Counted from the first letter of the stretch, positions 33,546-44,547 are shown. The stretch: DNA of 64,000 nt from Coniosporium tulheliwenetii (GCA_030247845.1 JAPDRP010000017.1:682001-746000); one strand, 5' to 3'. Translations and numbers: made by a program. Notes: generated by a model not told the origin, from the letters alone.

Positions 33546-34779
33546 TCACCTTGCCCTTCCACCCCCAATATCCTGCCCCAGCCTATACCCACTAATCTTC
33601 TCCCACTCAATCTTCTGTCTCGTGATCGGCAGCTGCCTCCTCAGCCCCTTGAACGCACCCTCGCTCAGACTCCCAAACGCCTTGTTCAGGTCCTCCTGAT
33701 ACTTCCTCTCGATGCTCGCAATCTGGCGCACAATCTCCGATGCTGATGCGGACGAGGACAGGGAGGCGGAGACGGGTTTTCGGTCAGCAGGCGCACGTTG
33801 CCGTCTTCGTAGTAGTGGACGTCGACGCGGATGTTGCCGGTAAGCTGGCCGGAGGAGAAAGTGTAGTGGGATCGCCAGCGGCCGTTCCTGATTGTCGAAG
33901 TTAGCAACGATCTCCAATGTGCAGAACGAGGGCGCGTTGACGCTCGAGCCGAGCCACTAAGGCTTGCGTCGGTCACAGAGCTGGCTGCTACGCCCAGCGA
34001 AGTATTTATGCTAAGTATACGTACCAGAAGTTGTTAGGACTGTATTTATTCGCTACCAACAGTATCGCAATAGCGCCATCATTCTGAACCGGATACACGC
34101 CCAGCGAGCTCGACGGGTAATGTTCGTTCGCATGTGTGGTGAGGGATTTCAGTATGGATTTACTGCGACCAAAACCCCCATTAGCCGTAATGCCCTCATG
34201 TCTAGCGGAGAAAGAGATCCAGGCGGAGGGCAATACATGAGGTCCGCATTCTTCGATTCCAGCGCGTACGACTGGACAGCTGATGCTTTCTTTCCCCAAT
34301 CAACTAAAGTCCGACACCACTCGTAGAAGAGGGACGTACTTGTGTGGTGTGGTCGAATGCGAACGAGCTTTGGCTCTCGACGTCGAAGTACCGTCCTTCG
34401 CCAAGGGAGTTGTGGGAGCTGACTATGACCTGGCCCTTCAATCAGCCCATGTATATATGCACATATCCTCCTCTCATGTCTGTGTACCGGCTGGCTGCTA
34501 CCGGGCAGCGTGACTGTGGTGAACTGCTCCTCGTTGTATTTCTCGAGCGCGGGGCCGAGCGATTGGAGGGAACTGTCTCCCGCTATCGTGTTGATGGCTA
34601 CGGAGGAGCTTCATCAGGAACTAGCAGGTGGTGTTGGTACGGAGAGGTAGTACCGTTGGTGACATTCGACAACTAGTGCAAGTCAGATTGGAGCAGCCAG
34701 ATGCTCTAGGCGGTTTGCCTACCTCTCCGGGCGGCGCTGACTCCACGAAGGAGGCTAGCGCTTCTGAATTTGACGGCAT
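33546..34779 (-). CDS. CAP1: F-actin-capping protein subunit alpha, 7 exons, one frameshift
   Basis: Exons on the minus strand are 34779-34723, 34672-34654 (19 nt), 34597-34488, 34429-34340, 34289-34237, 34162-34025 and 33887-33546. Introns are 50, 56, 58, 50, 74 and 137 nt, and all phases match. Landmarks are ALASFVESAPPGE, LGPALEKYNEEQFTTVTLPG, GEGRYFDVESQSSFAFDHTT, ANEHYPSSSLGVYPVQNDGA, VANKYSPNNFWNGRWRSHYT, GNIRVDVHYYEDGNVRLLTE and the C-terminal WEKISGYRLGQDIGGGR. With the beta subunit it caps barbed ends of actin filaments at cortical patches. The frame breaks in the A run (minus strand) at 33777-33780, between LLTE and KPVSAS; one added A repairs it. The start at 34779 fits the family N-terminus. 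Confidence 0.92.
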
Positions 34780-35164
34780 CGCGGGGTGTTTATGCTCGGT
34801 AGAGAAGTGGCAGGGACAGTGTAGTGCGGAATCCAATTCTGGCTGTGGGTGCGAGACGTGGGATTCGCTGGGCTTGGCGTGGTGTTGAGGCTGATATGGA
34901 CGCTGCAGGGCTGGGGTTTCACACGCGCTTACACGAACCCACCGCGTGGGCACGCCCTGGTAAAGATCTTTTAAACAGCTCGTATGTCTGAGAGAGAAAG
35001 TAGTGATGATAGCTACAGATAACTGCGAGGCTAGCGATGCCATCACAAAACGCCTGTCCCATCAGCACCTCCTTAGCTCCCTAAAACTCCACCCATCCTA
35101 GATCATGCGCCTGAAGTGCGCCTAAGCACCTATTTAAAGCTCTCCATAAGCATACAGAGGAGCA
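34780..35164. other. Intergenic region
   Basis: Lies between two minus-strand genes: promoter side of the capping-protein gene and 3' UTR of the next gene. No coding feature was seen. Confidence 0.5.
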
Positions 35165-37204
35165 TCACTCGATGCTCATCTTCATCAGCCCATCATTCGT
35201 ATCTACCATCCCCTGCAACCCCACCCTCTTCGGGCCCAAGCTCGGCGTGGACGTACTTCCACTGCTGTTTGACCGCTCGCCTGCAGCATGTCCGCTAAGA
35301 GCCTGCCCTACACCGACAGAGCCCTCCCGGCTCGTCTTCGGTGGTGCTCCCCACTCTCCTCGCTGACCCGGTGACTGTGACAGAATGGGACTATTCTGCA
35401 CGCTCATGCCTGGTGATACTGCCCGCCGCTTGAAGGAGTTGATGTCGTCGAAGTCGTCATCCCGACGGCGCTTCTGTTTCCGCAGACCGTCGACTGCTGA
35501 GGGTGGGACCATTGGCTGAGGTGTCGAAGCACGTGAAACGGAGGGCTCTCGCGCCGAAGGCTGTGTCTCGTTGCTCATTGTCGGATATACCGAGTTCGAG
35601 GGAGTAGAGACCGTAGGGGAGTCCATGTTCATGTCTTCGCTCATGGCAGACGAGCTTTGGCGTGGGAAGAAGCTAATAGGGGGCATTTGCGATTGACTGT
35701 CAAAATTGTCCCAGTATTCCCTTCCGCTAACACTGCTGGCCCTGGACGCCTGTAGCGGGAAAGCGCCGAACAAGCCCTTGCCTGCGGGTGCACCGTTATC
35801 GAGGGTCATAGCACTGTCTTCAGGTATGCCCTCCAAAGGTCCGTCAAGGCCGGGTACAGTCGGTAGCAATGCTGGTGAGGACTGCGCGGTTGAGGTCGTC
35901 GGCGCCTCGCTTTCCCGAACCTGGCGCATGGTCTCTGCTTCCCGTCTGACCTCGCTATCGACCGGTGCGCTCTCTTCGAAGAGTTCCGCTCGTATGCGCC
36001 CAAAAGCCCTTGTCTTAGGCAGCAGATTCCCGCGCCGCGTCACAGGTCTGCGCACCACTCCCGGCGTTGACGGCGCAGGCATGGTAGCCTCATCACCGCT
36101 GTCGTTGCCGGAGGAGATGTGAAGCTCATTGGCTACCATACTCAGACTCTCCCGCCTTGACCTTGTATTCTGCCGTGTCAGTCCTTGCGCGAAGTACCCG
36201 CCGTTCTTGTTTTCCCAGCTCTTGCCCGGTGGCGGAGAACCTGGGTTCGGACTGGCCATAGAGCTGTGTCCACTCGCGCTGCTGGAGCTCTTCCTACTCC
36301 GTTCTTTCCGCAGCCGAGCTCGCTGTCTGTGCATCAGGTTTGTAGAACCGGGCGAGAAGCTGACCGGCCAAGCCCCAGGGCTTGCTGAGATGCCAAAAGC
36401 GTTGATCGCGGTGTTGTTCAGTTTCGACACATGTGGTGTGGACAATATCGGTTCTTCGTTGTCATCTGGTTCCATGGGATCGTCTTCGTCGTCTCCGCTG
36501 CTGGAGGAAGCGGAACCGAGCATATTCACGCTTCCAACAGAACCGGACACTCCCATTCTGTCTGGCTGTCCCCACAATGCACTAGCGCCCATATTCGGTG
36601 GATCCATGCTAATCGATCCGTATGCCTTCCTTTGTGGTATCGCAATGCCCTTCTGTGTGATGGTTGGGGAAGAGTCTGGCGAGCTGTGGTCTGCGAGTGT
36701 AGAATGATGGAGGTTCGTGCAAGCGCGGGCGAAATCGAGCCCTCTGGAGCGTCTTGGAAGCACCGTTGCTGGCGTGCCATATGTGTTGCTGCGGTCCAGC
36801 TGTGGTGAAAGCGGCGCGCGGGTGGTGTAGTTTGCTGCTGGACTCTGCATGCTCATGTCTCTGGGCGGCATCTGCAACGACAAGCCGCGCGCAAGAAAGT
36901 CGGGCCTCCTGGGCGTCTTTGGGTCGGAGGCAATGGCATGGTCGTCTTTCGAGCCTCTTCTTAACGTCTCGCGGAAGTTGGGCGAGGGAGATAGCGCTGG
37001 AGCGGTCTCGGAAAGGGAACGACCTTTTGACGGCGACTGCGATTTGGAGGGCGTCCGAACTGCGAATACCGAAGACGGTCTACCATGGTCGGCATTGTCT
37101 AGCTCTGAATCCCGTTCCACGTTGGTGGAGTGGGCAAGTTGATTTTCAATCATGGCTTCGATGGACGGCGGCACGCTTGGCTGATCAGTATAGGCGAAAG
37201 ACAT
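35165..37204 (-). CDS. Conserved-looking disordered fungal protein, 679 residues
   Basis: A single uninterrupted frame starting MSFAYTDQPSVPPSIEAMIE. Nearly the whole length is low complexity, rich in Ser, Pro and Thr, with many SP/TP sites (for example PSPNF, DPKTPRRPDF, SPNPGSPPPG), which suggests proline-directed kinase control. A short structured-looking block is LLPKTRAFGRIRAELFEESA. Near the C-terminus a basic nuclear-localisation-like cluster (RKQKRRRDDDFDDINSFKRR) is followed by AVSPGMSVQNSPILSQSPG and the ending RVGLQGMVDTNDGLMKMSIE. These C-terminal blocks look conserved, but I cannot name the family. A nuclear, phospho-regulated role is inference from composition only. The intact long frame and fungal codon usage support a real gene. 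Confidence 0.8.
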   Translation of the reverse strand: MSFAYTDQPSVPPSIEAMIENQLAHSTNVERDSELDNADHGRPSSVFAVRTPSKSQSPSKGRSLSETAPALSPSPNFRETLRRGSKDDHAIASDPKTPRRPDFLARGLSLQMPPRDMSMQSPAANYTTRAPLSPQLDRSNTYGTPATVLPRRSRGLDFARACTNLHHSTLADHSSPDSSPTITQKGIAIPQRKAYGSISMDPPNMGASALWGQPDRMGVSGSVGSVNMLGSASSSSGDDEDDPMEPDDNEEPILSTPHVSKLNNTAINAFGISASPGAWPVSFSPGSTNLMHRQRARLRKERSRKSSSSASGHSSMASPNPGSPPPGKSWENKNGGYFAQGLTRQNTRSRRESLSMVANELHISSGNDSGDEATMPAPSTPGVVRRPVTRRGNLLPKTRAFGRIRAELFEESAPVDSEVRREAETMRQVRESEAPTTSTAQSSPALLPTVPGLDGPLEGIPEDSAMTLDNGAPAGKGLFGAFPLQASRASSVSGREYWDNFDSQSQMPPISFFPRQSSSAMSEDMNMDSPTVSTPSNSVYPTMSNETQPSAREPSVSRASTPQPMVPPSAVDGLRKQKRRRDDDFDDINSFKRRAVSPGMSVQNSPILSQSPGQRGEWGAPPKTSREGSVGVGQALSGHAAGERSNSSGSTSTPSLGPKRVGLQGMVDTNDGLMKMSIE

Positions 37205-37885
37205 TGTGGAGATTAAGGCGGTAAGAATTGATCATATTGGTGAATAAACCCGGCCAGCGGCGTTTGATGGTGACATGTTGCCAGCATGAGCCGCGATTTG
37301 GTCATTGTTGGGGACGTGACTTCCTCCAGCGCGTGCGGAGGTCGAGGCTTGGTGTGACACGCTGAGGCATCCCGCGCCGAGATGGCCAAATCAGTTCATG
37401 TTATGCTTTAAGCATGTAGAGCATTGAAACTCAGCGTTGAGTTTAGCTTAGAGTCTCTCCATGAGTCACGCAAGGTCTTAAGTTCAGATATCACGTTTGG
37501 TCTTCCTAAGTATACCATGACCGTTGCGGCCAAGCTGTCTAACCTTGGAGCAACTGAAGCCCCTGGCTCACGAGCAGCAGGTCTTTGCCTATCACACAGA
37601 CCCCGAAATCTTTACGCAAAGACGTCCAGCCCTTCCATTGCTACCTTACACTTCTAGATTCAGGAATAGATGGCGAGGGAATAGTGCAACAGGGACTTAT
37701 GATTAGCCAGGCTGCCCGTTAGTGATATAGCGAGTATATTTAGCAATTTGCATCCTCCACATGTTCCCGATAGATGACCAGCTCAAACTAGTTCACTGCA
37801 AGGAACCTGGCTGTGCGTCTTGACGGATTAGAAAATAGTCAAGGAAACAGACGATGCCGGTCGGCGGACCAGCTTCTCAACTTAC
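37205..37885. other. Intergenic region
   Basis: About 680 nt between minus-strand genes; promoter side of the 679-residue protein. No coding feature was recognised. Confidence 0.5.
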
Positions 37886-40037
37886 TCATGCGCAGATGAT
37901 ACCTTTCACATAGTCGATATCCTCCCAGCTCGCTTCCCAGATGTTCAGGACCAGGAGCTTCCACTTACGGTCCTCTCTCTTCATCTTCCCGATGCACCTG
38001 CACATCCTCTTGGCATCACTTTGCTCCAGAAAAGGGCTACTGTCATAGTCCCACAGATCAACCCCTTTCCAGAGCTCGTACACAGCGTTGATGTACGGGG
38101 GCCGATCATGGAACAAGTCGCCGATAACAAAATGCTGCTTGACGCTGTCCGATTCGCGGAAAGAAGATCGAACCGTGGCATAGAGTTCGATGATGATAGT
38201 TCGGCCCTCACGGACAGCTTGACAGCCTACATTGAGGGCTTCGCCTGCACGGACGCAGGTGCGGAGGACGCTTGTTGCTGACAGGCCGACGATGGGGGAC
38301 CGGTCCTGGACTTGGCAGGGGAAGGGAGGTCTTACGATGGGCCTGAAGGCGTCATCTCCGTCAAGCTGCGTTCGAGTTTCGTTTGCCGGTGAAGCTGAGA
38401 ATGGCGTTGAGCTTGATTTTGGGCTATACACTCGCATTTGGCGCTTGGATACCGCTTTGGCTGGTTCAGTGGCCGAGTGCTGCTCCAGTGTAGGAGGGTT
38501 TACTTCTAGATCCTGCGTCAATCCTAAAAATTCGGCATCATCGGAATCAATCAGAGCTGTCCACTCCATAGGATCGTCACAAGCTGCAGGGATGGGCACG
38601 CCGCGGGCAAAACTGGATGATGGTAGCGGAGTAGGCAATTGCTGGATAGTTCCTGTTCTCGGCTGTCGCATGGCTCAGAACTGAGGTCTAGGAGGCTCTC
38701 CGCATCTCTAAGATCGGGCGTGTGGCACCGGGCAGCGAGTCGTATGAGTTCTTCGTCGTCCACATCGGCGTCGAAGTCGTCAAGTTCAGTCGACCCACTT
38801 GCTGTAGCTGGTTCGAAGCACGGAACGTCCAAACCCCTCGCCTCTGAGTAAGACTGTACTAGGCCCGCGGGGTTTTGGGTGCTTCGTAACCCCGGTTTGA
38901 ATTTCCGTGGCGTAGGGGACTCCTCTTCGGGGAGCTCTTCGATAACCTCGAGTACTCTTCGACGGGGAGTATAGGCCACGGGGCGTACTGACTCAGGTTG
39001 ACTGCGTTTTCCTCCGGTGGGATTGTGCGCACTATGGGCCTCTCGCCCGTAGTCGTGAGGAGGGTTATCGCGGCCGCATTCTGACAGATTGGACCGAGCT
39101 GCCAGGGACGCGCCAGATTCATAGGAAAGAACGCCATCGATGAGCCTCGTACTAACGTTTTTCCCCTGTGAAAAGCTTTGGCTGCTATCTGGCTGGGAGG
39201 ACCCCACATATACCGAGCAACGGGAGCCCTGCTGTGCTTTGACTGCATCAAGTGACGTAACGTGTGCAATTACAGGAACCCGATCAGAGGAAGGCAAAAG
39301 CGGGGACTCCGATTCAAGCTTGTCGCCATAGCTTCCAGGCGTCGACAGCGACTGGGGCCTGGAGGCGTCAAGCTCGCTGATGATCCGCTTGGAGAGAGTG
39401 TAGCCTACGCCCTTGGCTTGCACATCGTCGGGGAATGGCGAGCGTGAGCTGGGAACGTTGACATGTCGGGATTCGAGCTCTCGCGGAGGCTGGTAAGCAA
39501 AGTCTATCACGTCCGAGGTAACAGCTTCGTGCGTGGCCTTTTCCTGGGCTTCGTAGCACGCGTCCCGTCCGGAACCGGCCTCTTCGTATTGACCTTCTGC
39601 TTGCTTCTAGAGGCACGCTTACGAACTGCCGCTTTGGCTACAGCTTCAATCCCGGTAATTGCATGATGCGCTTCGTCCGGCGGTTGAGCCGCCGACTCAT
39701 CGTCAAGGCCAAGGTAGCTGGCCACGAGAGGGTTCCTCGACGGATGAGCTGGAAGAATGGTATCTCGGATAGTTGCGTTTCGGAGAAGATCCTCACTTCC
39801 ATTCCGCGGTGGATGAGAAGATTTACTGGAAATGTTGATCGGTGTAAAGCCAGTAAACGAAGAAGTAGCGGGCGCCGTTCTTCTGCGAATTCGAGTAAGC
39901 TTGCTCAAACAGCTTCAGGGAATATAGGCATCCAGAGAAAAGACCACGCACGTCCGCTTGGGTTCTCGCTCCATGTCATCCTCTGCTGCTCGCGCTGCCT
40001 TCATCTGCTCCACATCCCAGCCCTGGTAGCTTGCCAT
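37886..40037 (-). CDS. Unknown protein with conserved globular C-terminal domain, two frameshifts
   Basis: Start ATG 40037 (MASYQGWDVEQMKAARAAED). Intron 39883-39951 (GTGCGT...CGCAG, branch CTTAC) removes an in-frame TGA. A long disordered part follows, with a basic AT-hook-like KPRKRPRTK near 39545. The frame changes near 39515-39560 (into SDVIDFAYQPPRELESRHVN) and again near 38670-38690 (into RQPRTGTIQQLPTPLPSSSF), each by one base. The C-terminal 130 residues look globular and conserved: RAGEALNVGCQAVREGRTII, KQHFVIGDLFHDRPPYINAV, YELWKGVDLWDYDSSPFL, WKLLVLNIWEASWEDIDYVK. The alternating beta pattern suggests an OB-like fold, but this is a guess and no function is assigned. The gene is divergent from LSB5. 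Confidence 0.7.
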
Positions 40038-40837
40038 GCTGACTGCAAATTACTCCGTGCGGCCGTCAGTCCGGGTCGGGGTCGACAGCCTCCCGATCCA
40101 ACCCCTCTCCCCCTAAGATCGTCCACTGCTCTTGCCCAAGCTCGTTGGTGTTGAAATTCAGATTTAGTCGACTGCGAAGACGTTGGAGGTTGCCTGAAGT
40201 CGCCAACACCCAGCGTGCCAAGACATGGAGACGCGGTTAGCTTGCCGGGTAAGTCACCTGTCACCTGAGCACGCACCTGACGCTTTCGCGCGCAAGAAGG
40301 TCCAAGGCTGCAAACCTTGATAAGTTATGGAGTTCCTTCTGCCCATTCACCTGAAAGAGGAGAGAGCATCATCTTACACCCGCCCTTTGATTCTGCTCGG
40401 CCTCTACCGCGGCATTGTCAGGTCGACGGTATCGGCCCGATTACGGTCACAAGCTTATGAATCTTGTGTGGACCAGACACCAGATAGGACAGAACAACTA
40501 ACAGCTTGAGTCTCTGTACGTGTAGTGTTTTTGTTACTCCCAACAGTTATGTTCTCCTGTTTTGTCAGAGAAGCGGTATCCGAACAGGAAGTGTTATAAC
40601 TGCGGGCTGCTATCTTATTTCCGTGTTGCATTTACTTTCTCGTTCACTCAGCTTTCAATCCACTTCAAAGTGATCATCTAAGAGCCTAGTTGAAGACCAC
40701 TGCTATATACTCAGTCTTTCATAAGCCAACTTCCCCAGGATGCAACTAACAAGGTTGCGCAGCGCGAGTCGAACTGTGCCAGAAATTTGGAACAGAGACT
40801 AGCACGGAACCACTGCAGCGGATAGTCTTGAATTAAG
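40038..40837. promoter_or_regulatory. Divergent promoter region
   Basis: 800 nt between the starts of two divergent genes, so it must contain both promoters. No defined motif is claimed. Confidence 0.5.
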
Positions 40838-42250
40838 ATGTTTGGCGGAAGTGTAAGTTGAGCACTCGTGGTTGCGCGTGCATTCCGACCCCTGCGAACA
40901 TTGCTAAGCAACTCGGCGATCGAACAGCGCAAGCCGTACTCGGCTGTAACAGTACAGATCGAGCGCCTCACGAGCGAGCAGTATGAGCCGGACGATCTCG
41001 GAGGTATTGTGGACCTAGTCGAGGTTGTCCGCATTCAGGATTCAGGACCAACAGAAGCCGCCAGAGCGATTCGCAAGAAACTGTAAGCAAGCTGTTCTTT
41101 AACATGACTAGCTAGGACTAAGTCATCGCATAGCAAGTATGGAAACGTGCATCGTCAGCTGCGCGCTCTCACGATTCTCGACGGCCTGATCCAAAATGCT
41201 GGTAGCCGCTTCCAGCGTGCATTTGCCGATGAGCCCCTCCTTGAGCGTCTGCGAGTACTCGCCCGCGACGACATGGTAGATCCAGATGTTCGCGCCAAGT
41301 GCAACATCCTGTTCCATCAGTGGGCTGTAGCGTACAAAGGCACGCCTGGCCTTGAGCAGATCGCAACTCTGTACAAGCAGCTTCCTCAGACGAAAAAGCG
41401 GCCTCACCCGAGCCAATCGAGGGTCCTCAAAGAGACTGAGGCCGAGGCTGAACAGGAGCCCTTGCCGGAGTCCTTGCCGGAGTCCACGACGACTTCCAGA
41501 CATAGACCGATGCTCTCAGAGTCGTCAAGGACTGCCTCATCACCACCCACCGCATCCTGGCCAACCTTGCCTCCCGCGGCGCCTCTTTCGAGCTCATCTA
41601 TCTTCTCCAGTATCCATTCTAAGGACAGAAAAGGAAGAGTCAAGCCTTTCAACCTAGAGAAGGAGAAGCCCAAGATCATGGAGACTATCGCATCCGCCTC
41701 AGTTGCGAGCACCAACCTCCAAAATGCGCTCCAGCTTGTGAACCGCGAGAATGAGAGAGTGAGCGAGAACCGCGAGGTCATGGAGCGCTTCGAGACATGC
41801 AAGCGTCTCAGACGCCAAGTGCTCCGCTATATCCAGCTTGTCGAGTCAGACCAATGGATTGGCAGCTTGCTGACCGCCAACGACGAGCTTGTGAAGGCGC
41901 TGATGTCGTACGAGATACTCGACAAAAGCGTCGAGGACGACAGCGACAGCGAATACGAACAGCTGCCGGATGAGAACACCAGTCCGAGCGCAGCCCGAAA
42001 GCCATCGCTCAAGCCAGGTACGGAAGCCGCTCTTGCTGGTCTGAATCTGAGCGACCCATCCCCGCCGCCCAAACCGCAGAGGCCCGGCAATATTGCGATG
42101 CCATCGCCACCTCCCATGCTCGCCCCTGGTAAGCAGAAAGCTGAAGACAGCGAAAGCGAGCCTGAAGACGATGCGGATCCAGATGATCCCTTTGGTGACC
42201 AAAATGCGGTCAAAACGCCCTATGCTGAGAAGAGCGGGATGACCTGGTAG
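40838..42250 (+). CDS. LSB5: LSB5-like VHS/GAT-domain protein
   Basis: Exons 40838-40852 (15 nt), 40928-41082 and 41134-42250, introns 75 and 51 nt, 428 residues. The first exon gives MFGGS and splices directly to RKPYSAVTVQIERLTSEQYE. The VHS domain continues with TEAARAIRKKLKYGNVHRQL, RALTILDGLIQNAGSRFQRA and NILFHQWAVAYKGTPGLEQI. A GAT-like helical region follows (LVNRENERVSENREVMERFE, RRQVLRYIQLVESDQWIGSL). The tail is Pro/acidic-rich with DDPFGDQN, an NPF/DPF-like endocytic motif, ending KSGMTW. Yeast Lsb5 binds ubiquitin, the actin regulators Las17/Sla1 and Arf3 at the plasma membrane and links endocytosis to cortical actin. The frame is intact. Confidence 0.9.
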
Positions 42251-43035
42251 GCTTCCGAGCTGCACCTTAGGCTCTTGACACCGCTAATGAACTGTAGGAG
42301 GGACGTATAGCAGGAGAGAGCAACCTTGCTGCGAATGGAGTGCTCATCTCGCGCCCCATAACCCCAGTTTTGTCCGACGAAGTATAGCGTTACTATCTTT
42401 AACGAGCACATGTGCGGATGCGCGGCCCGTACACCGCCAATTTCGACTGAGCACTCACTTGTGTAGCATCTTAGGTGTGTACAGGTGCCTTGGAGTGCTA
42501 GAGGAGCTTGATAGCCTTTCCCGGTACAGGCACATAGACTGGTGAATATAGCATTGGCACGGTGCGTAGAACTTGCTCGGCAAATGCACGAACAGTAGCC
42601 CTGGAGCGGTTTGTGAATTTCCATGAACTCTTCAAGACACTCCATGCCCCCTCGAGTAGTCCCCTCTTGCCATTCATTGACCTTCTGCTTGGCGCTGCTT
42701 CCAAAATTAGCCATCGCGGCTGTGCCAAGCAACGTCATCCTCCATCACCGAGCTGCCAACTACCCTTCAACACCCACTTTGCCATAAAAACACACAACTA
42801 CGGCTACCCTTATACCTACAAACAACCTCCGAACCTCTAATAGCTAAGTTCCTGCAAGACTCCCTTAGTACGTCCACACCTCCATCCCCATTCCGGCCCG
42901 CACACTCAAGCAAGCTCCACGCAAGCTGACCTCCGCTCCAGACACGCCACACCTCAAAACCACTTTCCACGCACGCCGCGATCCGCGCACACCTAGCTCC
43001 TACGACTGTTCCTTAAAGCGACCGCCATCGCCGCG
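42251..43035. other. Intergenic region
   Basis: 3' region of LSB5 followed by a C/A-rich stretch (42760-43035) that looks like promoter and 5' UTR of the small Cys-rich gene. A 172-codon minus-strand frame at 42220-42738 has no recognisable domain and overlaps the LSB5 3' end; it is not accepted. Confidence 0.5.
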
Positions 43036-43170
43036 ATGCCCGACTCGACAAAAAGCTCCATCGCCTCCTCCACGCCCTCGGTCGCCAAGCCGGCGGTCTC
43101 GGGTCCGAAACTACCGTGCTACTGCGGCGACGACTGCCAGTGCTGCATCATCCCTTGCACGGTGATGTGA
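43036..43170 (+). CDS. 44-residue Cys-rich protein, metallothionein-like
   Basis: ATG 43036 (cgcgATGcc) to TGA 43168-43170, without an intron. The first 28 residues are Ser/Thr/Lys/Pro-rich (MPDSTKSSIASSTPSVAKPA). The last 16 carry six cysteines in LPCYCGDDCQCCIIPCTVM: C-x-C-x3-C-x-CC-x3-C. Such CxC and CC spacing, with two Asp and no aromatic residue but one Tyr, resembles small fungal metal-binding proteins, though it matches no metallothionein signature I can name. There is no signal peptide, so it would be cytosolic. The GC-rich codon choice (many third-position C/G) agrees with neighbouring genes. A chance open frame cannot be excluded; the cysteine cluster at the very end is the main argument. 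Confidence 0.5.
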   Translation: MPDSTKSSIASSTPSVAKPAVSGPKLPCYCGDDCQCCIIPCTVM

Positions 43171-43800
43171 GGGGGTGCCGGATGTTGGTCTGATGGGGGT
43201 GGGATGATTCGGTGGGGGAAAACAGAGGGATGCGGTCTGAGCTGTTGATAGGGATGATGGATGGGAGACGTTATTGATGGAGTTCGGGAGACATACAGTC
43301 CCGGTATATGGGTGGGTGCGATGCATTGCGGGGAGGTCGTGATGTTGTTTTATTGCTGTTGGTTGGGTGTTTTTGATTTTTTACCTTGAAGCAGAGCCTA
43401 CTCTGTCGCCAGCAACAGCGCTTGAATTAGATTGCTCTATGCCCTGATGTTGAACGCGGTGCAACTCTGGTCTGCGCCGTGGTGAGAATCATGTGGAACT
43501 TCTATGCACCAAGAGACCTAGGGATGGCCCGATAGGCTCGTGGCACGTGAATACATCCCCTCAGGCGTAATGTCACAATAACAAGCAATCAGAAGCAGCC
43601 GCAAGATACGAACGGATGACCTAAAGTATTTTTAGAATGTTCAATACCCTGAATGCCTTACTACGCCGGTGAATGAGCTATCTATACAGAACGGAACTGG
43701 CGACCTGCACACACATGGTATCATAACAACCTATCATCAAAACGGACCCATACGCCATCGTAGCCCACCCCGACAACTCTCACACCCCCAGCTCCCAAAC
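43171..43800. other. Convergent intergenic region
   Basis: About 630 nt between the small Cys-rich gene and the membrane-protein gene. A G-rich stretch (43168-43215) is seen. No coding feature. Confidence 0.5.
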
Positions 43801-44547
43801 CTACTTTCCAGAAGAGAACAGCTTGTTCTTCCACGACTTGACCACCGGCGTCTCAACACTGAACGAGCTCATGACATTCTTCCCCTTATCATGCGGCAGC
43901 CGGCCCTTATCCGTCGCAGCAACACTCGCTTTTCCCTTCTCCAGATCCCGCTCACCATTATTCCTCGCAGCAGCCGGCGGCGACGCCATTCTTACGCCCG
44001 TCCGTCTTGACTGCCTGTTCACCCTCGCAGCATCGGTACGTCCAGTCAAACGGCGCGAGAAGCGCGAGATGGACTTGCGGACCTCCCACTGGCGCTTCTT
44101 GGCGAGGTAGAAGAGGATTACAGAGGCGACTGCGTCGTAAATTAGCAAACAGAACTGCAGCCGTAGGTTGGAAGGTGAAGACTCACTGCCAAAGACCGCA
44201 ACAATGACGACAACGGCGATGATGGCCGCGATACCGCCTTTCGAGATGGAGAAGGCGCCCGTGTCCTTGCCGGAGGCGCCTGCTTCGTCGCTGCTGGAGG
44301 AGCCGAGGCCGCCGGGCTCGACGTTGGAGGTCTCGTCTCCGGTGCCGTGGCCGTCTACGGGGACTGGTTGCGCTGATGTGAGTGCTGCGGTAGTCGTTGC
44401 TGCGGGAGCTTGCTGTTGCTCGAGTACAGCGGTAGTGGTGGCTGCTGCTACCGTGACGGTTGTCGTAGCAAAGACGGTCGTGTCGTCCGCGAGGGCCAGC
44501 AGCGGGAAGAGGCACGAGAGAGCGAGGAGAAGCGTATTGTACTTCAT
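43801..44547 (-). CDS. Single-pass type I membrane protein, Thr/Ala-rich ectodomain
   Basis: Exons 44547-44187 and 44129-43801. The 57-nt intron (GTGAGT, branch CTAAT, CAG) is a multiple of three, so the frame is open across it. Spliced length is 229 residues. It has a signal peptide MKYNTLLLALSCLFPLLALA and an ectodomain rich in Thr, Ala and Ser with likely O-mannosylation (TTTVTVAAATTTAVL). A Gly/Ser/Glu linker leads to one transmembrane helix (GGIAAIIAVVVIVAVFGIAS), then a basic cytosolic stop-transfer AKKRQWEVRKSISRFSRRLT. The layout is that of small fungal surface proteins or wall-stress sensors, but there is no WSC or other named domain. The family is unknown to me. Confidence 0.8.
   Translation of the reverse strand: MKYNTLLLALSCLFPLLALADDTTVFATTTVTVAAATTTAVLEQQQAPAATTTAALTSAQPVPVDGHGTGDETSNVEPGGLGSSSSDEAGASGKDTGAFSISKGGIAAIIAVVVIVAVFGSESSPSNLRLQFCLLIYDAVASVILFYLAKKRQWEVRKSISRFSRRLTGRTDAARVNRQSRRTGVRMASPPAAARNNGERDLEKGKASVAATDKGRLPHDKGKNVMSSFSVETPVVKSWKNKLFSSGK

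Noticed and set aside
34605..34660. Apparent stops and frameshift in capping protein alpha (PDEAPP then stop)
   Set aside because: The segment is a 56-nt intron; splicing at 34653/34598 gives the expected protein.
42220..42738. 172-codon open frame on the minus strand
   Set aside because: Overlaps the LSB5 3' end, has no recognisable domain, and its amino-acid composition (many C, S, H) looks like out-of-frame sequence.
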